Part shown: positions 53,604-61,437 of the stretch, in pieces
Layout of the letters: the number at the start of each line of letters is the position of its first letter
How positions within the stretch are numbered: the first letter of the stretch is position 1
Assembly: GCF_017315985.1 (NCBI RefSeq)
Contig: NZ_JAFLVR010000030.1
Span: 1-64,000, forward strand
From: Candidatus Enterococcus murrayae
GTDB taxonomy: Bacteria > Bacillota > Bacilli > Lactobacillales > Enterococcaceae
Length of the DNA: 64,000 bases
Reading direction: 5' to 3'
The notes under the pieces: generated by a model
The model's database searches: none
Seen by the model: only the letters and a program-made list of their open reading frames with translations
What the model was told of the DNA's origin: nothing
Made by a program: the position numbers and the translations under genes

Positions 53604-53623
53604 CACAGAAAGGAGTTTTGTTG

Positions 53624-55294
53624 TTGATTGAACAATTGATTCAGGAAATTGTTCCAAAGCAAGCCGATGCGGCATTTTTGAACCAAGCGATTACTGAAAG
53701 AATTGACAGCTACAAAAATAAGAATTCTCGGACTAGAAAGGCTCAATGGGATCAGGATGATGTTTTTTTGATCACTTACGGCGATCAATTTTATCGAGAG
53801 GGGGAGTCCAAGCTAACGACTTTCAAAGAAATCTATCAAAAATTTTTCTCAGATACATTTCCGATCGTGCATTTCCTGCCTTTTTTCCCATATAGTTCAG
53901 ACGATGGCTTTTCAGTGATTGATTATGAGCAGGTAAATCCAGAGCTTGGTGATTGGGCAGATATTCAGGCAATGAATCGTGAAGCCCGTTTGATGTTTGA
54001 CTTTGTTTGCAACCACATGTCTGCGAAAAGTAACTGGTTCAAAGGCTATTTAGAAAACCAAGCCATTTATAAGGACTTCTTTATTGAGGTCGATCCTGCG
54101 ACAGACTTAAGTATGGTCACAAGACCGCGAACGTCGCCACTGCTTTCAGCGTTTATTGATGAAGCTGGAAAGGCACGAAACATTTGGACGACCTTCAGTG
54201 ACGATCAAATTGACTTGAATTTTGCCAATCCAAAGGTTCTGCTAAGAATGATCGATGTCTTGCTCTTTTATGTGGATCAGGGAGCAGACTTCATACGGCT
54301 GGATGCGGTGGGCTTTTTATGGAAAAAAATTGGAACCAGCAGTATTCATCTTGCTGAAACGCATCAAGTCATTCAGCTTTTCCGAAGTATCGTTGATGAG
54401 GTTGCACCAGGAACAGTATTGATTACTGAGACGAATGTGCCCCACAAGGAAAATATCAGCTACTTAGGAGACGGCACGAACGAAGCACAAATGGTTTATC
54501 AGTTTCCGTTGCCGCCTTTGGTCTTGCATGCGATTCGCACCGGAAACGCCAGCTATTTACAGAAGTGGGCAAGTGAAGTTCAGCCGCCGACGCGAGAAAC
54601 CAGCTTTTTCAATTTCTTGGCCTCTCATGATGGGATCGGAATGAATCCGATTCGCGGGATTATCGCGGAAGAGGAAATTCTTAACCTAGTTGCTGACTTA
54701 GAAAAAGAAGGCGCTTTAGTCAACTACAAACAAAATCCGGATGGTTCTCTTAGCCCCTATGAGATCAACACCACTTATATGGATGCCTTAAGCAATCAAG
54801 CGGATGAAGATGACTTGCGTGTGAAACGCTTCATGCTGGCTCATTCGATTCTATTGACGATCGTGGGGATACCCGCTGTTTATGTTCAAAGTATTTTAGG
54901 CGGTCGGAACTATTATGAGGGAGTTGAGCGTACCGGCGCCAATCGCACCATTAATCGGGAGAAATACGAAGCGTCAGAGATTCGTCACAGCTTGACAGAG
55001 ACAGGCTCGTTAAACAATCTGGTCTACCATCAGCTGCAAGAACTGATCCAGCTTCGGCGGGAGGAGGAAGCCTTCCATCCTAATCATACAATGCGAGTGC
55101 TTGCTACCTCGGATGCCACATTTGGACTGGTTCGTAATGAAGAGGTTTATGCGCTGCACAATATGAGCAATCAGACGCAGACTATTTCACTCGAGACAGG
55201 AGCATACATCAATTTATTAACTAAAACGGACTGCCAGATCGAAGAAGCACTTACTTTGAAGCCTTACGATTTTATTTGGTTAAAAAAGCTGTGA
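53624..55294 (+). CDS. Glucosylglycerate phosphorylase, YcjM-like (GH13_18)
   Basis: A 556-residue cytosolic enzyme of the sucrose-phosphorylase subfamily GH13_18. Its length and its segments HFLPFFPYSSDDGFSVIDY, LMFDFVCNHMSAKS and FNFLASHDGIG match Escherichia coli YcjM, a glucosylglycerate phosphorylase, better than 490-residue sucrose phosphorylases. Catalytic residues: nucleophile Asp227 (RLDAVG), acid/base Glu269 (ITETNVPH), and Asp336. It would make glucose 1-phosphate and glycerate. AAAGGAG at 53609-53615 points to TTG 53624 (or TTG 53621); ATG 53591 lies inside the operator with no ribosome site. It heads an operon in the ycj order. Confidence 0.86.
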   Translation: MIEQLIQEIVPKQADAAFLNQAITERIDSYKNKNSRTRKAQWDQDDVFLITYGDQFYREGESKLTTFKEIYQKFFSDTFPIVHFLPFFPYSSDDGFSVIDYEQVNPELGDWADIQAMNREARLMFDFVCNHMSAKSNWFKGYLENQAIYKDFFIEVDPATDLSMVTRPRTSPLLSAFIDEAGKARNIWTTFSDDQIDLNFANPKVLLRMIDVLLFYVDQGADFIRLDAVGFLWKKIGTSSIHLAETHQVIQLFRSIVDEVAPGTVLITETNVPHKENISYLGDGTNEAQMVYQFPLPPLVLHAIRTGNASYLQKWASEVQPPTRETSFFNFLASHDGIGMNPIRGIIAEEEILNLVADLEKEGALVNYKQNPDGSLSPYEINTTYMDALSNQADEDDLRVKRFMLAHSILLTIVGIPAVYVQSILGGRNYYEGVERTGANRTINREKYEASEIRHSLTETGSLNNLVYHQLQELIQLRREEEAFHPNHTMRVLATSDATFGLVRNEEVYALHNMSNQTQTISLETGAYINLLTKTDCQIEEALTLKPYDFIWLKKL

Positions 55295-55446
55295 GGCTGA
55301 CTTTTTGCAGGAGATTTTATTGGCAGCGGGCTATTTAACTAGAAAGTTTAAAAAATACACGAGTGATTTAGCAGCATCGAATGAGCAGCGATCCTTCGTG
55401 GTTTTGGAAAAAAAGCATACATTAAATTGAAAAAGGAGATAGTGGA

Positions 55447-56736
55447 ATGAAAGCGAAAAAAATGATTTTTGGTACAGCACTGGCAATGGTTGCTCTGACG
55501 TTGGGGGCATGTGGTGGAGGAAGTGCAAAGGATGAGGGGAAAACAACCATCGAATTTATGCATTCTTCGGTTGAACAGGACCGCTTGAAAGTAATCGACA
55601 AGCTGGTTGCTGATTTTGAAAAGGAAAATCCTGAGATCAAAGTGAAGCAGATTCCTGTTGAAGAAGATGCCTACAATACAAAAGTTGTTACACTTGCTCG
55701 TTCAAATAAACTTCCCGGAGTTATTGAAGTCAGTCAGGATTTTGCGAAAGTAATGGACAAGGACGAATTGATTGATCAAAAGGCTGTTGGAAATGTGATG
55801 AAAAAAGCCGGTGAAGACAACTATTATGCCGGTGCCAAGAAATTGGTTCGGACGGAGGATGGTTCAGGCTACATCGCAGCTCCGATCAGCGGATGGGTTC
55901 AAGGAATCTGGTACAACAAAGCAACGTTGAGTGAAGCAGGATTTTCTGAGCCGACCACTTGGGCATCAGTCTTAGAAATCGCTAAGCATTTCAATGATGC
56001 AGGGAATAAAAAATATGGGATCGCGATGCCGACAGCGGACAGTACGATGGCAGAGCAGGCATTTTCACAATTTGCCCTCTCAAATGGGGCCAATGTTTTA
56101 GATGAAAAAGGAAAAGTGACGATCAACACACCGGAAATGACCGAAGCTTTGAAATACTATAAAGAACTATCGCAATTCACAATGCCAGGTTCGAATGACG
56201 TTACCGAGATTAAAGACGCGTTCATGAATGGTTCAGCGCCAATGGCCATCTACTCGACGTATATTTTGCCTTCCGTTTTTGAAGAAGGAAAAGCGGATGA
56301 TATCGGCTTTGCGATTCCGACGAATAAGCAAGAGGCAGTTTATGGAACAGTTTCTGGTTTGACGATTTCCGCTGGATTAGATAAAGAGCAAAAAGCAGCT
56401 TCTGAGAAATTTGTTGAATATCTGTCTGAGGCTAAAAACATGGAAAAATGGGTATTGATGTCTCCTGGCGGTGCTCAGCCGGTTAATAAACAAGTGGTAG
56501 ACAGTTCTTCTTATCAATCAAATAAAGTAATCAGTGCTTTTGGCGAGCTTCCAAAAGAAATTGCCAGCTCATTTGATAAAGTGCAGGTGTTTGGTTTGGT
56601 TGGTGATAAAAACTTTACAAAAATGGGTGATATCACTAGTTCTGGTGCGATTTCCAAAGCAGTCAATAGTGCAACTGTAGGAAAAGAAGATCCGGAGAAA
56701 GCTTTAAAAACTGCTCAAGAATCGATTGAAAAGTAG
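55447..56736 (+). CDS. Sugar ABC transporter substrate-binding lipoprotein, YcjN-like
   Basis: A 429-residue lipoprotein of the extracellular solute-binding protein family 1 (CUT1 importers). The signal peptide ends in LGAC with lipobox Cys22. The mature part has the usual two-lobe layout, with SGWVQGIWYNKATLSEAGF near the hinge. It probably captures a glycoside outside the cell for the two permeases that follow. AAAGGAG precedes the ATG. A gap of 150 bases separates it from the phosphorylase gene. Confidence 0.9.
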   Translation: MKAKKMIFGTALAMVALTLGACGGGSAKDEGKTTIEFMHSSVEQDRLKVIDKLVADFEKENPEIKVKQIPVEEDAYNTKVVTLARSNKLPGVIEVSQDFAKVMDKDELIDQKAVGNVMKKAGEDNYYAGAKKLVRTEDGSGYIAAPISGWVQGIWYNKATLSEAGFSEPTTWASVLEIAKHFNDAGNKKYGIAMPTADSTMAEQAFSQFALSNGANVLDEKGKVTINTPEMTEALKYYKELSQFTMPGSNDVTEIKDAFMNGSAPMAIYSTYILPSVFEEGKADDIGFAIPTNKQEAVYGTVSGLTISAGLDKEQKAASEKFVEYLSEAKNMEKWVLMSPGGAQPVNKQVVDSSSYQSNKVISAFGELPKEIASSFDKVQVFGLVGDKNFTKMGDITSSGAISKAVNSATVGKEDPEKALKTAQESIEK

Positions 56737-56745
56737 GAGTGGCCT

Positions 56746-57621
56746 ATGAAGAATGTAGCAAAAAAGGCTGATACAAAATTTGCTATTGCGTTACTAGCAC
56801 CCAGCATGATTTTATTAGCTGTTTTGGTTTTCTTTCCGATGCTGTCCAACATTCAAATTAGTTTTTTAGATTTGCCGTTAAACGCAAATCTAAAAGCTAC
56901 TTTTGTTGGCTTAAATAATTACTTGGATATTTTAAAAGATCCTGCGTTTTATCAATCGTTAGGTTTGACGATCGCCTATACTATTCTGGTTGTTTTTGGA
57001 AGTACTGCTTTAGGATTGGCAGTGGCGATCGCATTCAACCGTGAGTTTAAATATCGTGGGCTAGTCCGTTCTTTGATCATTTTGAGTTATGTTACGCCTT
57101 CGATTTCATTGATCTTTGCTTGGAAATACATGTTTAACAATGGGTATGGAATTATCAATAATTTTTTAGTGGATAAGCTGCATCTATTTAGTGAAGCACC
57201 CTTGTGGTTTGATAATCCAGGCTCCAGCTTTGCTTTGGTGGTGATTTTTGCGATCTGGCGATACTATCCCTATGCGTTCATTTCTCTCTTAGCGATTTTA
57301 CAAACAGTCGATAAAAGCTTGTATGAGGCGGCGGATATCGATGGCGCAAACTTTTGGCAGAAGTTCAAAATCGTTACGCTGCCAGCCATCAAACCGGTTC
57401 TTGCGACAGTCATTGTTTTGCGATCAATTTGGATGTTCTATATGTTCACCGATGTGTATCTGTTGACGAATAAGGTGGATATATTAGGGGTGTATCTTTA
57501 TAAAACGGCCTTTGCTTTTAATGACTTAGGAAAGGCTTCGGCTATTTCGGTGATTTTATTTGTGATTATTGCCGTCGTGATTTTAATTTCAAGAAAGCGA
57601 GTGAATCTAAACAATGGCTAA
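56746..57621 (+). CDS. Sugar ABC transporter permease, YcjO-like (MalF type)
   Basis: A 291-residue CUT1 permease with six helices. The EAA loop that docks the ATPase is EAADIDGANFWQKFKIVTLP (about residue 200). It overlaps the second permease gene by 8 bases. AGGAG lies before the ATG. It acts with the permease at 57614; no ATPase gene is in the cluster, so it probably shares a multitask ATPase of the MsmX/MsmK kind encoded elsewhere. Confidence 0.9.
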   Translation: MKNVAKKADTKFAIALLAPSMILLAVLVFFPMLSNIQISFLDLPLNANLKATFVGLNNYLDILKDPAFYQSLGLTIAYTILVVFGSTALGLAVAIAFNREFKYRGLVRSLIILSYVTPSISLIFAWKYMFNNGYGIINNFLVDKLHLFSEAPLWFDNPGSSFALVVIFAIWRYYPYAFISLLAILQTVDKSLYEAADIDGANFWQKFKIVTLPAIKPVLATVIVLRSIWMFYMFTDVYLLTNKVDILGVYLYKTAFAFNDLGKASAISVILFVIIAVVILISRKRVNLNNG

Positions 57622-58453
57622 AAATAAGAAAGCAAAACGGATATTCTTTTATGCCATGGTCATTTGCTTTTTAGCGATCAACCTGTTTCCATTTTGGATC
57701 ATGTTGATGACGGCATTTAAAGGCAGCAGTGAAGCAATATCAACAACTCCGACGATTTTACCTCGTCAATTTACAACAGAGCATTTTGTCGACATTTTCA
57801 ATCCGGAAATTTTTCCGTTTGTCGACTACTTCAAAAATAGCTTCATCATTTCTCTATTCGCATCAGTCATTGCCGTGATTATTGGGATCGGCGGGGCTTA
57901 CGCGTTGGCTCGGTTAAATTTTAAAGGACGCAATAAAATCAATGCGAGTTTCTATACAGTCTATATGTTCTCTGGGATTTTGATTGTCGTTCCGCTGTTC
58001 AAAATTATTTCTTCATTAGGGTTGTATGATACAAGAACCTCTTTAGTCATCACGATGGTTGTTCAAACATTGCCGACCGCTATTTTTATGCTGCGCAGCT
58101 ATTTTGAAACGATTCCAAAGGATATTGAAGAGGCGGCGATGATTGATGGCTTGAGTCGTTTTCAGATAATCATTCAAATCATGATACCTTTAGCCTTTTC
58201 GGGGATTATTTCCGTTTTCGTTTACTGCTTCATGGTTTCATGGAATGATTTTCTATTTGCATCGATCTTCCTATCATCAACAGACAAGTTTACCCTGCCG
58301 ATCGGGCTGAATACACTATTTAGTACGCCAGATTATGTGTGGGGCAGAATGATGGCGGCCTCGTTGATTACTGCGCTGCCGGTAGTGATTATGTACTCAC
58401 TTTCAGAGCGCTTTATTAAAGGCGGAGCCATTGAAGGCGGCGTCAAAGGATAA
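57614..58453 (+). CDS. Sugar ABC transporter permease, YcjP-like (MalG type)
   Basis: A 279-residue CUT1 permease, the partner of the preceding one. About six helices; the EAA loop is EEAAMIDGLSRFQIIIQIM (about residue 178). Its start overlaps the end of the first permease gene, so the two are translated together. The C-terminus ends in KGGAIEGGVKG, as in many MalG-type permeases. Confidence 0.9.
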   Translation: MAKNKKAKRIFFYAMVICFLAINLFPFWIMLMTAFKGSSEAISTTPTILPRQFTTEHFVDIFNPEIFPFVDYFKNSFIISLFASVIAVIIGIGGAYALARLNFKGRNKINASFYTVYMFSGILIVVPLFKIISSLGLYDTRTSLVITMVVQTLPTAIFMLRSYFETIPKDIEEAAMIDGLSRFQIIIQIMIPLAFSGIISVFVYCFMVSWNDFLFASIFLSSTDKFTLPIGLNTLFSTPDYVWGRMMAASLITALPVVIMYSLSERFIKGGAIEGGVKG

Positions 58454-58475
58454 TAAAAAAAGAGGATGAAAAGAC

Positions 58476-59525
58476 ATGAAAAAATTAGTTGCACTTGAAC
58501 CAAGAGTCGCAGGAGTAAAAGAATATGAAGAAAGAGCCATTTCAGCAGACGAAGTTTTGATCAAAGTGAAATTTGCTTCTCCTAAACCCGGCACGGAGGT
58601 CGTCGATTTTAGAGGGATCAGTCCTTTTATTGATGATGAGTTTTCTTCTGAATGGAATATGTTTATGCCTCGTGAAGCAGGTAGTCCTCGCGGGATCGAA
58701 TTCGGTGATTTGCCATTAGGAAATATGGTTGTCGGAGAAATAGCAGAAATCGGTAGTGCCGTGACAGACTATCAATTAGGAGAGATTGTTTGTACGTACG
58801 GTCCGATTCGGGAAACAGTCATTGCTAAAGGTGTCGATAATTACAAGTTGCGCAAGATGGCAAGCCTGGATAATTGGAAAAATGCCGTATGCTATGATCC
58901 GGCCCAATTTGCGATGGGCGGTACACGAGCGGCCAATGTCCGTGCAGGTGATTTTGTGGCGATTTTTGGCTTGGGAGCGATTGGCTTAATTGCAGTTCAG
59001 ATCGCGGTGAATGCCGGCGCGAAAGTAATTGCCATTGATCCAATCGAAGAACGCTGCCGCTTAGCAGAAAAATTCGGTGCGAGTCATTGTTTAAACCCAA
59101 TCACAGAAGATGTGGGCTTCAAATTGAAGGAGCTGACCAATAAGCGAGGGGTCGACTCTGTCATTGAAACCAGCGGTGCAGCCAGTGCTCTGCAGGCCTC
59201 GCTTCGTGGTCTTGCTTATGGTGGAATCATTTCTTACGTGGCCTTTGCCAAACCGTTTCCTGAAGGATTGAATTTTGGGCGTGAGGCGCACTTCAATAAT
59301 GCGCAGATCGTCTTTGCTCGTGCATCAAGTGAGCCCAATCCTGAGTACCCGCGCTGGGATCGTAAACGGATTGAAGATACTTGCTGGGATTTATTGATGA
59401 GCGGCTACTTGGATTGTTCAGAGATCGTTGCGCCAATTGTCCCAATGGCTGAAAGTGCGGAAGCCTATATGCGTTATATTGATCAGGAGCCCTCACTGAG
59501 TGTCAAAATGGGCGTTGAACTATAA
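58476..59525 (+). CDS. YcjQ-like glycoside 3-dehydrogenase (MDR family)
   Basis: A 349-residue enzyme of the medium-chain dehydrogenase family and a close match in plan to E. coli YcjQ, which oxidises C3 of D-gulosides. The NAD loop is GLGAIGLIAVQ. The catalytic zinc ligands of ordinary alcohol dehydrogenases are absent: where C-G-x-D is expected the protein has SPKPGTEVVDFRG, and the GHE motif is GNMVVGEI. The same is true of YcjQ as I recall it, so this is a family trait and not decay. AAAGAGGATG precedes the start. It probably acts with the next two genes. Confidence 0.88.
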   Translation: MKKLVALEPRVAGVKEYEERAISADEVLIKVKFASPKPGTEVVDFRGISPFIDDEFSSEWNMFMPREAGSPRGIEFGDLPLGNMVVGEIAEIGSAVTDYQLGEIVCTYGPIRETVIAKGVDNYKLRKMASLDNWKNAVCYDPAQFAMGGTRAANVRAGDFVAIFGLGAIGLIAVQIAVNAGAKVIAIDPIEERCRLAEKFGASHCLNPITEDVGFKLKELTNKRGVDSVIETSGAASALQASLRGLAYGGIISYVAFAKPFPEGLNFGREAHFNNAQIVFARASSEPNPEYPRWDRKRIEDTCWDLLMSGYLDCSEIVAPIVPMAESAEAYMRYIDQEPSLSVKMGVEL

Positions 59526-59565
59526 ACCATAATCACCAGAATACTACGAATAAGGAGATTTCGTT

Positions 59566-60366
59566 ATGAAATTTGGAACACAGGATCAAGCGTTTTTCCC
59601 AACGTCTATCAAAGAAAAATTCCGTTTTATTAAGGAGCTAGGCTTCGAAACCTACGAGATTGATGGAAAGCTGCTATTAGAGCACACAGAAGAAATTAAA
59701 GAAGCTATCAAGGAAACGGGCATTACAGTTGAAACGGCGTGTAATGGCTATGACGGCTGGATCGGAGATTTCATCGAGGAGCGCCGTTTACGCGGAATCG
59801 AGCAAATTTCTGGAATTTTGCGGGCATTGGCTGAAGTCGGCGGAAAAGGAATGGTGGTCCCCGCAGCTTGGGGGATGTTTACGTACCGCTTACCGCCAAT
59901 GGTTTCTCCAAGAAGCCAAGCAGGCGACTTTAAAGCAGTCAGCGATTCTTTGCTCCAATTGGATAAAGTCGCGGCTGAAACGGGCACAAAACTATATCTG
60001 GAGCCATTGAATCGGTATCAAGATCATATGATCAACCTATTAGCCGACGCGCGTAAATACATTGATGAAAATCAATTGAAGAACGTTGAGATCACGGCTG
60101 ATTTTTATCATATGAATATTGAAGAGGATAGTATTTCAAAAGCCCTGATTGAGCAGAAGGATTACGTTGGTCATATTCATTTAGCAGACAATCATCGGTA
60201 TCAACCGGGTTCGGGAGCTATCGATTTTGTCGAGCACTTTAAAACAATCAAAGAATTAAACTATCAAGGTTGTTTAGTATACGAATGCCGTTTACGGGGC
60301 GAGGATCTTCCAAGTGTTTATCAAGATTCTATCAACTTTTTGAAGGAATGTATGAGAAAAGCATAG
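59566..60366 (+). CDS. YcjR-like 3-keto-glycoside epimerase
   Basis: A 266-residue TIM-barrel enzyme of the sugar phosphate isomerase/epimerase family, close to E. coli YcjR, a metal-dependent C4 epimerase of 3-keto-glycosides. Markers: GTQDQAFFP at the start, CNGYDGWIGDFIEERR, VVPAAWGMFTYR, LEPLNRYQDHMIN and HLADNHRYQPGSG, holding the Glu, Asp and His metal ligands. AAGGAG precedes the ATG. The stop codon lies in a very strong hairpin (60355-60390). It links the guloside dehydrogenase to the glucoside-forming reductase. Confidence 0.88.
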   Translation: MKFGTQDQAFFPTSIKEKFRFIKELGFETYEIDGKLLLEHTEEIKEAIKETGITVETACNGYDGWIGDFIEERRLRGIEQISGILRALAEVGGKGMVVPAAWGMFTYRLPPMVSPRSQAGDFKAVSDSLLQLDKVAAETGTKLYLEPLNRYQDHMINLLADARKYIDENQLKNVEITADFYHMNIEEDSISKALIEQKDYVGHIHLADNHRYQPGSGAIDFVEHFKTIKELNYQGCLVYECRLRGEDLPSVYQDSINFLKECMRKA

Positions 60367-60390
60367 TTGAAGCCTCAACTATGCTTTTCT
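60355..60390 (+). terminator. Strong terminator-like hairpin inside the cluster
   Basis: A perfect 16-bp stem (60355-60370 with 60375-60390), a four-base AGCC loop and a short T-run in the right arm. It overlaps the last codons of the YcjR-like gene. It is either a partial terminator that lowers expression of the distal genes or an mRNA stabiliser. Confidence 0.7.
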
Positions 60391-60405
60391 TGAAAGGAAC
60401 GAAAG

Positions 60406-61437
60406 ATGAAAAAAGTAGCGATTGTCGGTGCCGGCCAAGTGGCAGAAAAAGTCCATGCCGCATACTATCAAACAAAACCCGAAGCATTTCATTTAGCAGC
60501 AGTAGTTGATCCAGATTTGGCAAGAGGAGAACTTTTTTGCCAGAAAAATCAATTTCAGAAGGCGTATACTGCGATCGAAAAGATGCTGATAGAAGTGCAG
60601 CCGGATATTGTCAGTATTTGTACGCCGAATCGGTTTCATTATGAAAATGTGATGCATGCGTTGGAGGCTTGCTGTTCTGTTTTTTGCGAAAAGCCGCCAG
60701 CGATGACTAGCGGTGAGGCCCAAGCTATGTGGAAGCGGGCGGAGGAAAAAGGCGTCGTTTTAGCCTATGATCTTCAACACCGCTATTCACCAGAGGCTCA
60801 GATGCTGAAGGAAAATATTTCCTTGCTGGGAGATATTTATTACAGTGAAGCAAATGCCTTGAGACGTTCGGGGGTTCCCGGCTGGGGCAACTTTATTGAT
60901 AAAGCATTACAAGGCGGGGGACCATTGATCGACTATGGAATCCACATGCTGGATACAGCGTTATACCTGTTGGATTTTCCAACGATCAAGGCGGTCTCAG
61001 CCTATCAATATCAAAAAATTGGGCCTAAGAAGAATCAGGGTACTCTTGGTTCTTGGGACCCAAAAAAATATACAGTGGAGGACTCTTTGTTTGGAACAGT
61101 AGAATTTGAAGCAGGCGGAATACTTCGTCTTAATACCTCATTTGCTTTAAATATCCAGTCCGACAGAGTTTTAGATGTCCAGCTCTGCGGTGATCAGGCT
61201 GGAGCGAACCTCTATCCTGGAAAAATTTATACGGATCAAGCAGGTGAGCTTGAGATTCTCAAAGAAATCGCCAGTACAGAAAGCAATAATCATTTTACAA
61301 GTATAGATCATTTTTGCCGTAAACTTGCGGGTGATCCTCATGCAATGATTGCAGATGGCAGACAAGGGTTCATTATTCAAAGAGTGATCGAAGCATTATA
61401 TCAATCGGCTGAAATAGGTGGAAAAGTAGAGCTATGA
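60406..61437 (+). CDS. YcjS-like glycoside 3-dehydrogenase (Gfo/Idh/MocA)
   Basis: A 343-residue NAD(P)-dependent oxidoreductase of the Gfo/Idh/MocA family, like E. coli YcjS, which interconverts glucosides and 3-keto-glucosides. Markers: the Rossmann loop VAIVGAGQVAEK, SICTPNRFHYE, the family EKPPA motif and GPLIDYGIHMLDTA with the catalytic Asp and His. AAAGGAAC precedes the ATG. It follows the internal hairpin and overlaps the next gene by four bases, so those two are translated together. Confidence 0.88.
   Translation: MKKVAIVGAGQVAEKVHAAYYQTKPEAFHLAAVVDPDLARGELFCQKNQFQKAYTAIEKMLIEVQPDIVSICTPNRFHYENVMHALEACCSVFCEKPPAMTSGEAQAMWKRAEEKGVVLAYDLQHRYSPEAQMLKENISLLGDIYYSEANALRRSGVPGWGNFIDKALQGGGPLIDYGIHMLDTALYLLDFPTIKAVSAYQYQKIGPKKNQGTLGSWDPKKYTVEDSLFGTVEFEAGGILRLNTSFALNIQSDRVLDVQLCGDQAGANLYPGKIYTDQAGELEILKEIASTESNNHFTSIDHFCRKLAGDPHAMIADGRQGFIIQRVIEALYQSAEIGGKVEL

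Noticed and set aside
58476-59525. Loss of zinc ligands in the MDR dehydrogenase as a sign of a broken gene
   Set aside because: The E. coli relative YcjQ, as I recall its sequence, has the same replacements and is active, so this is a subfamily feature.
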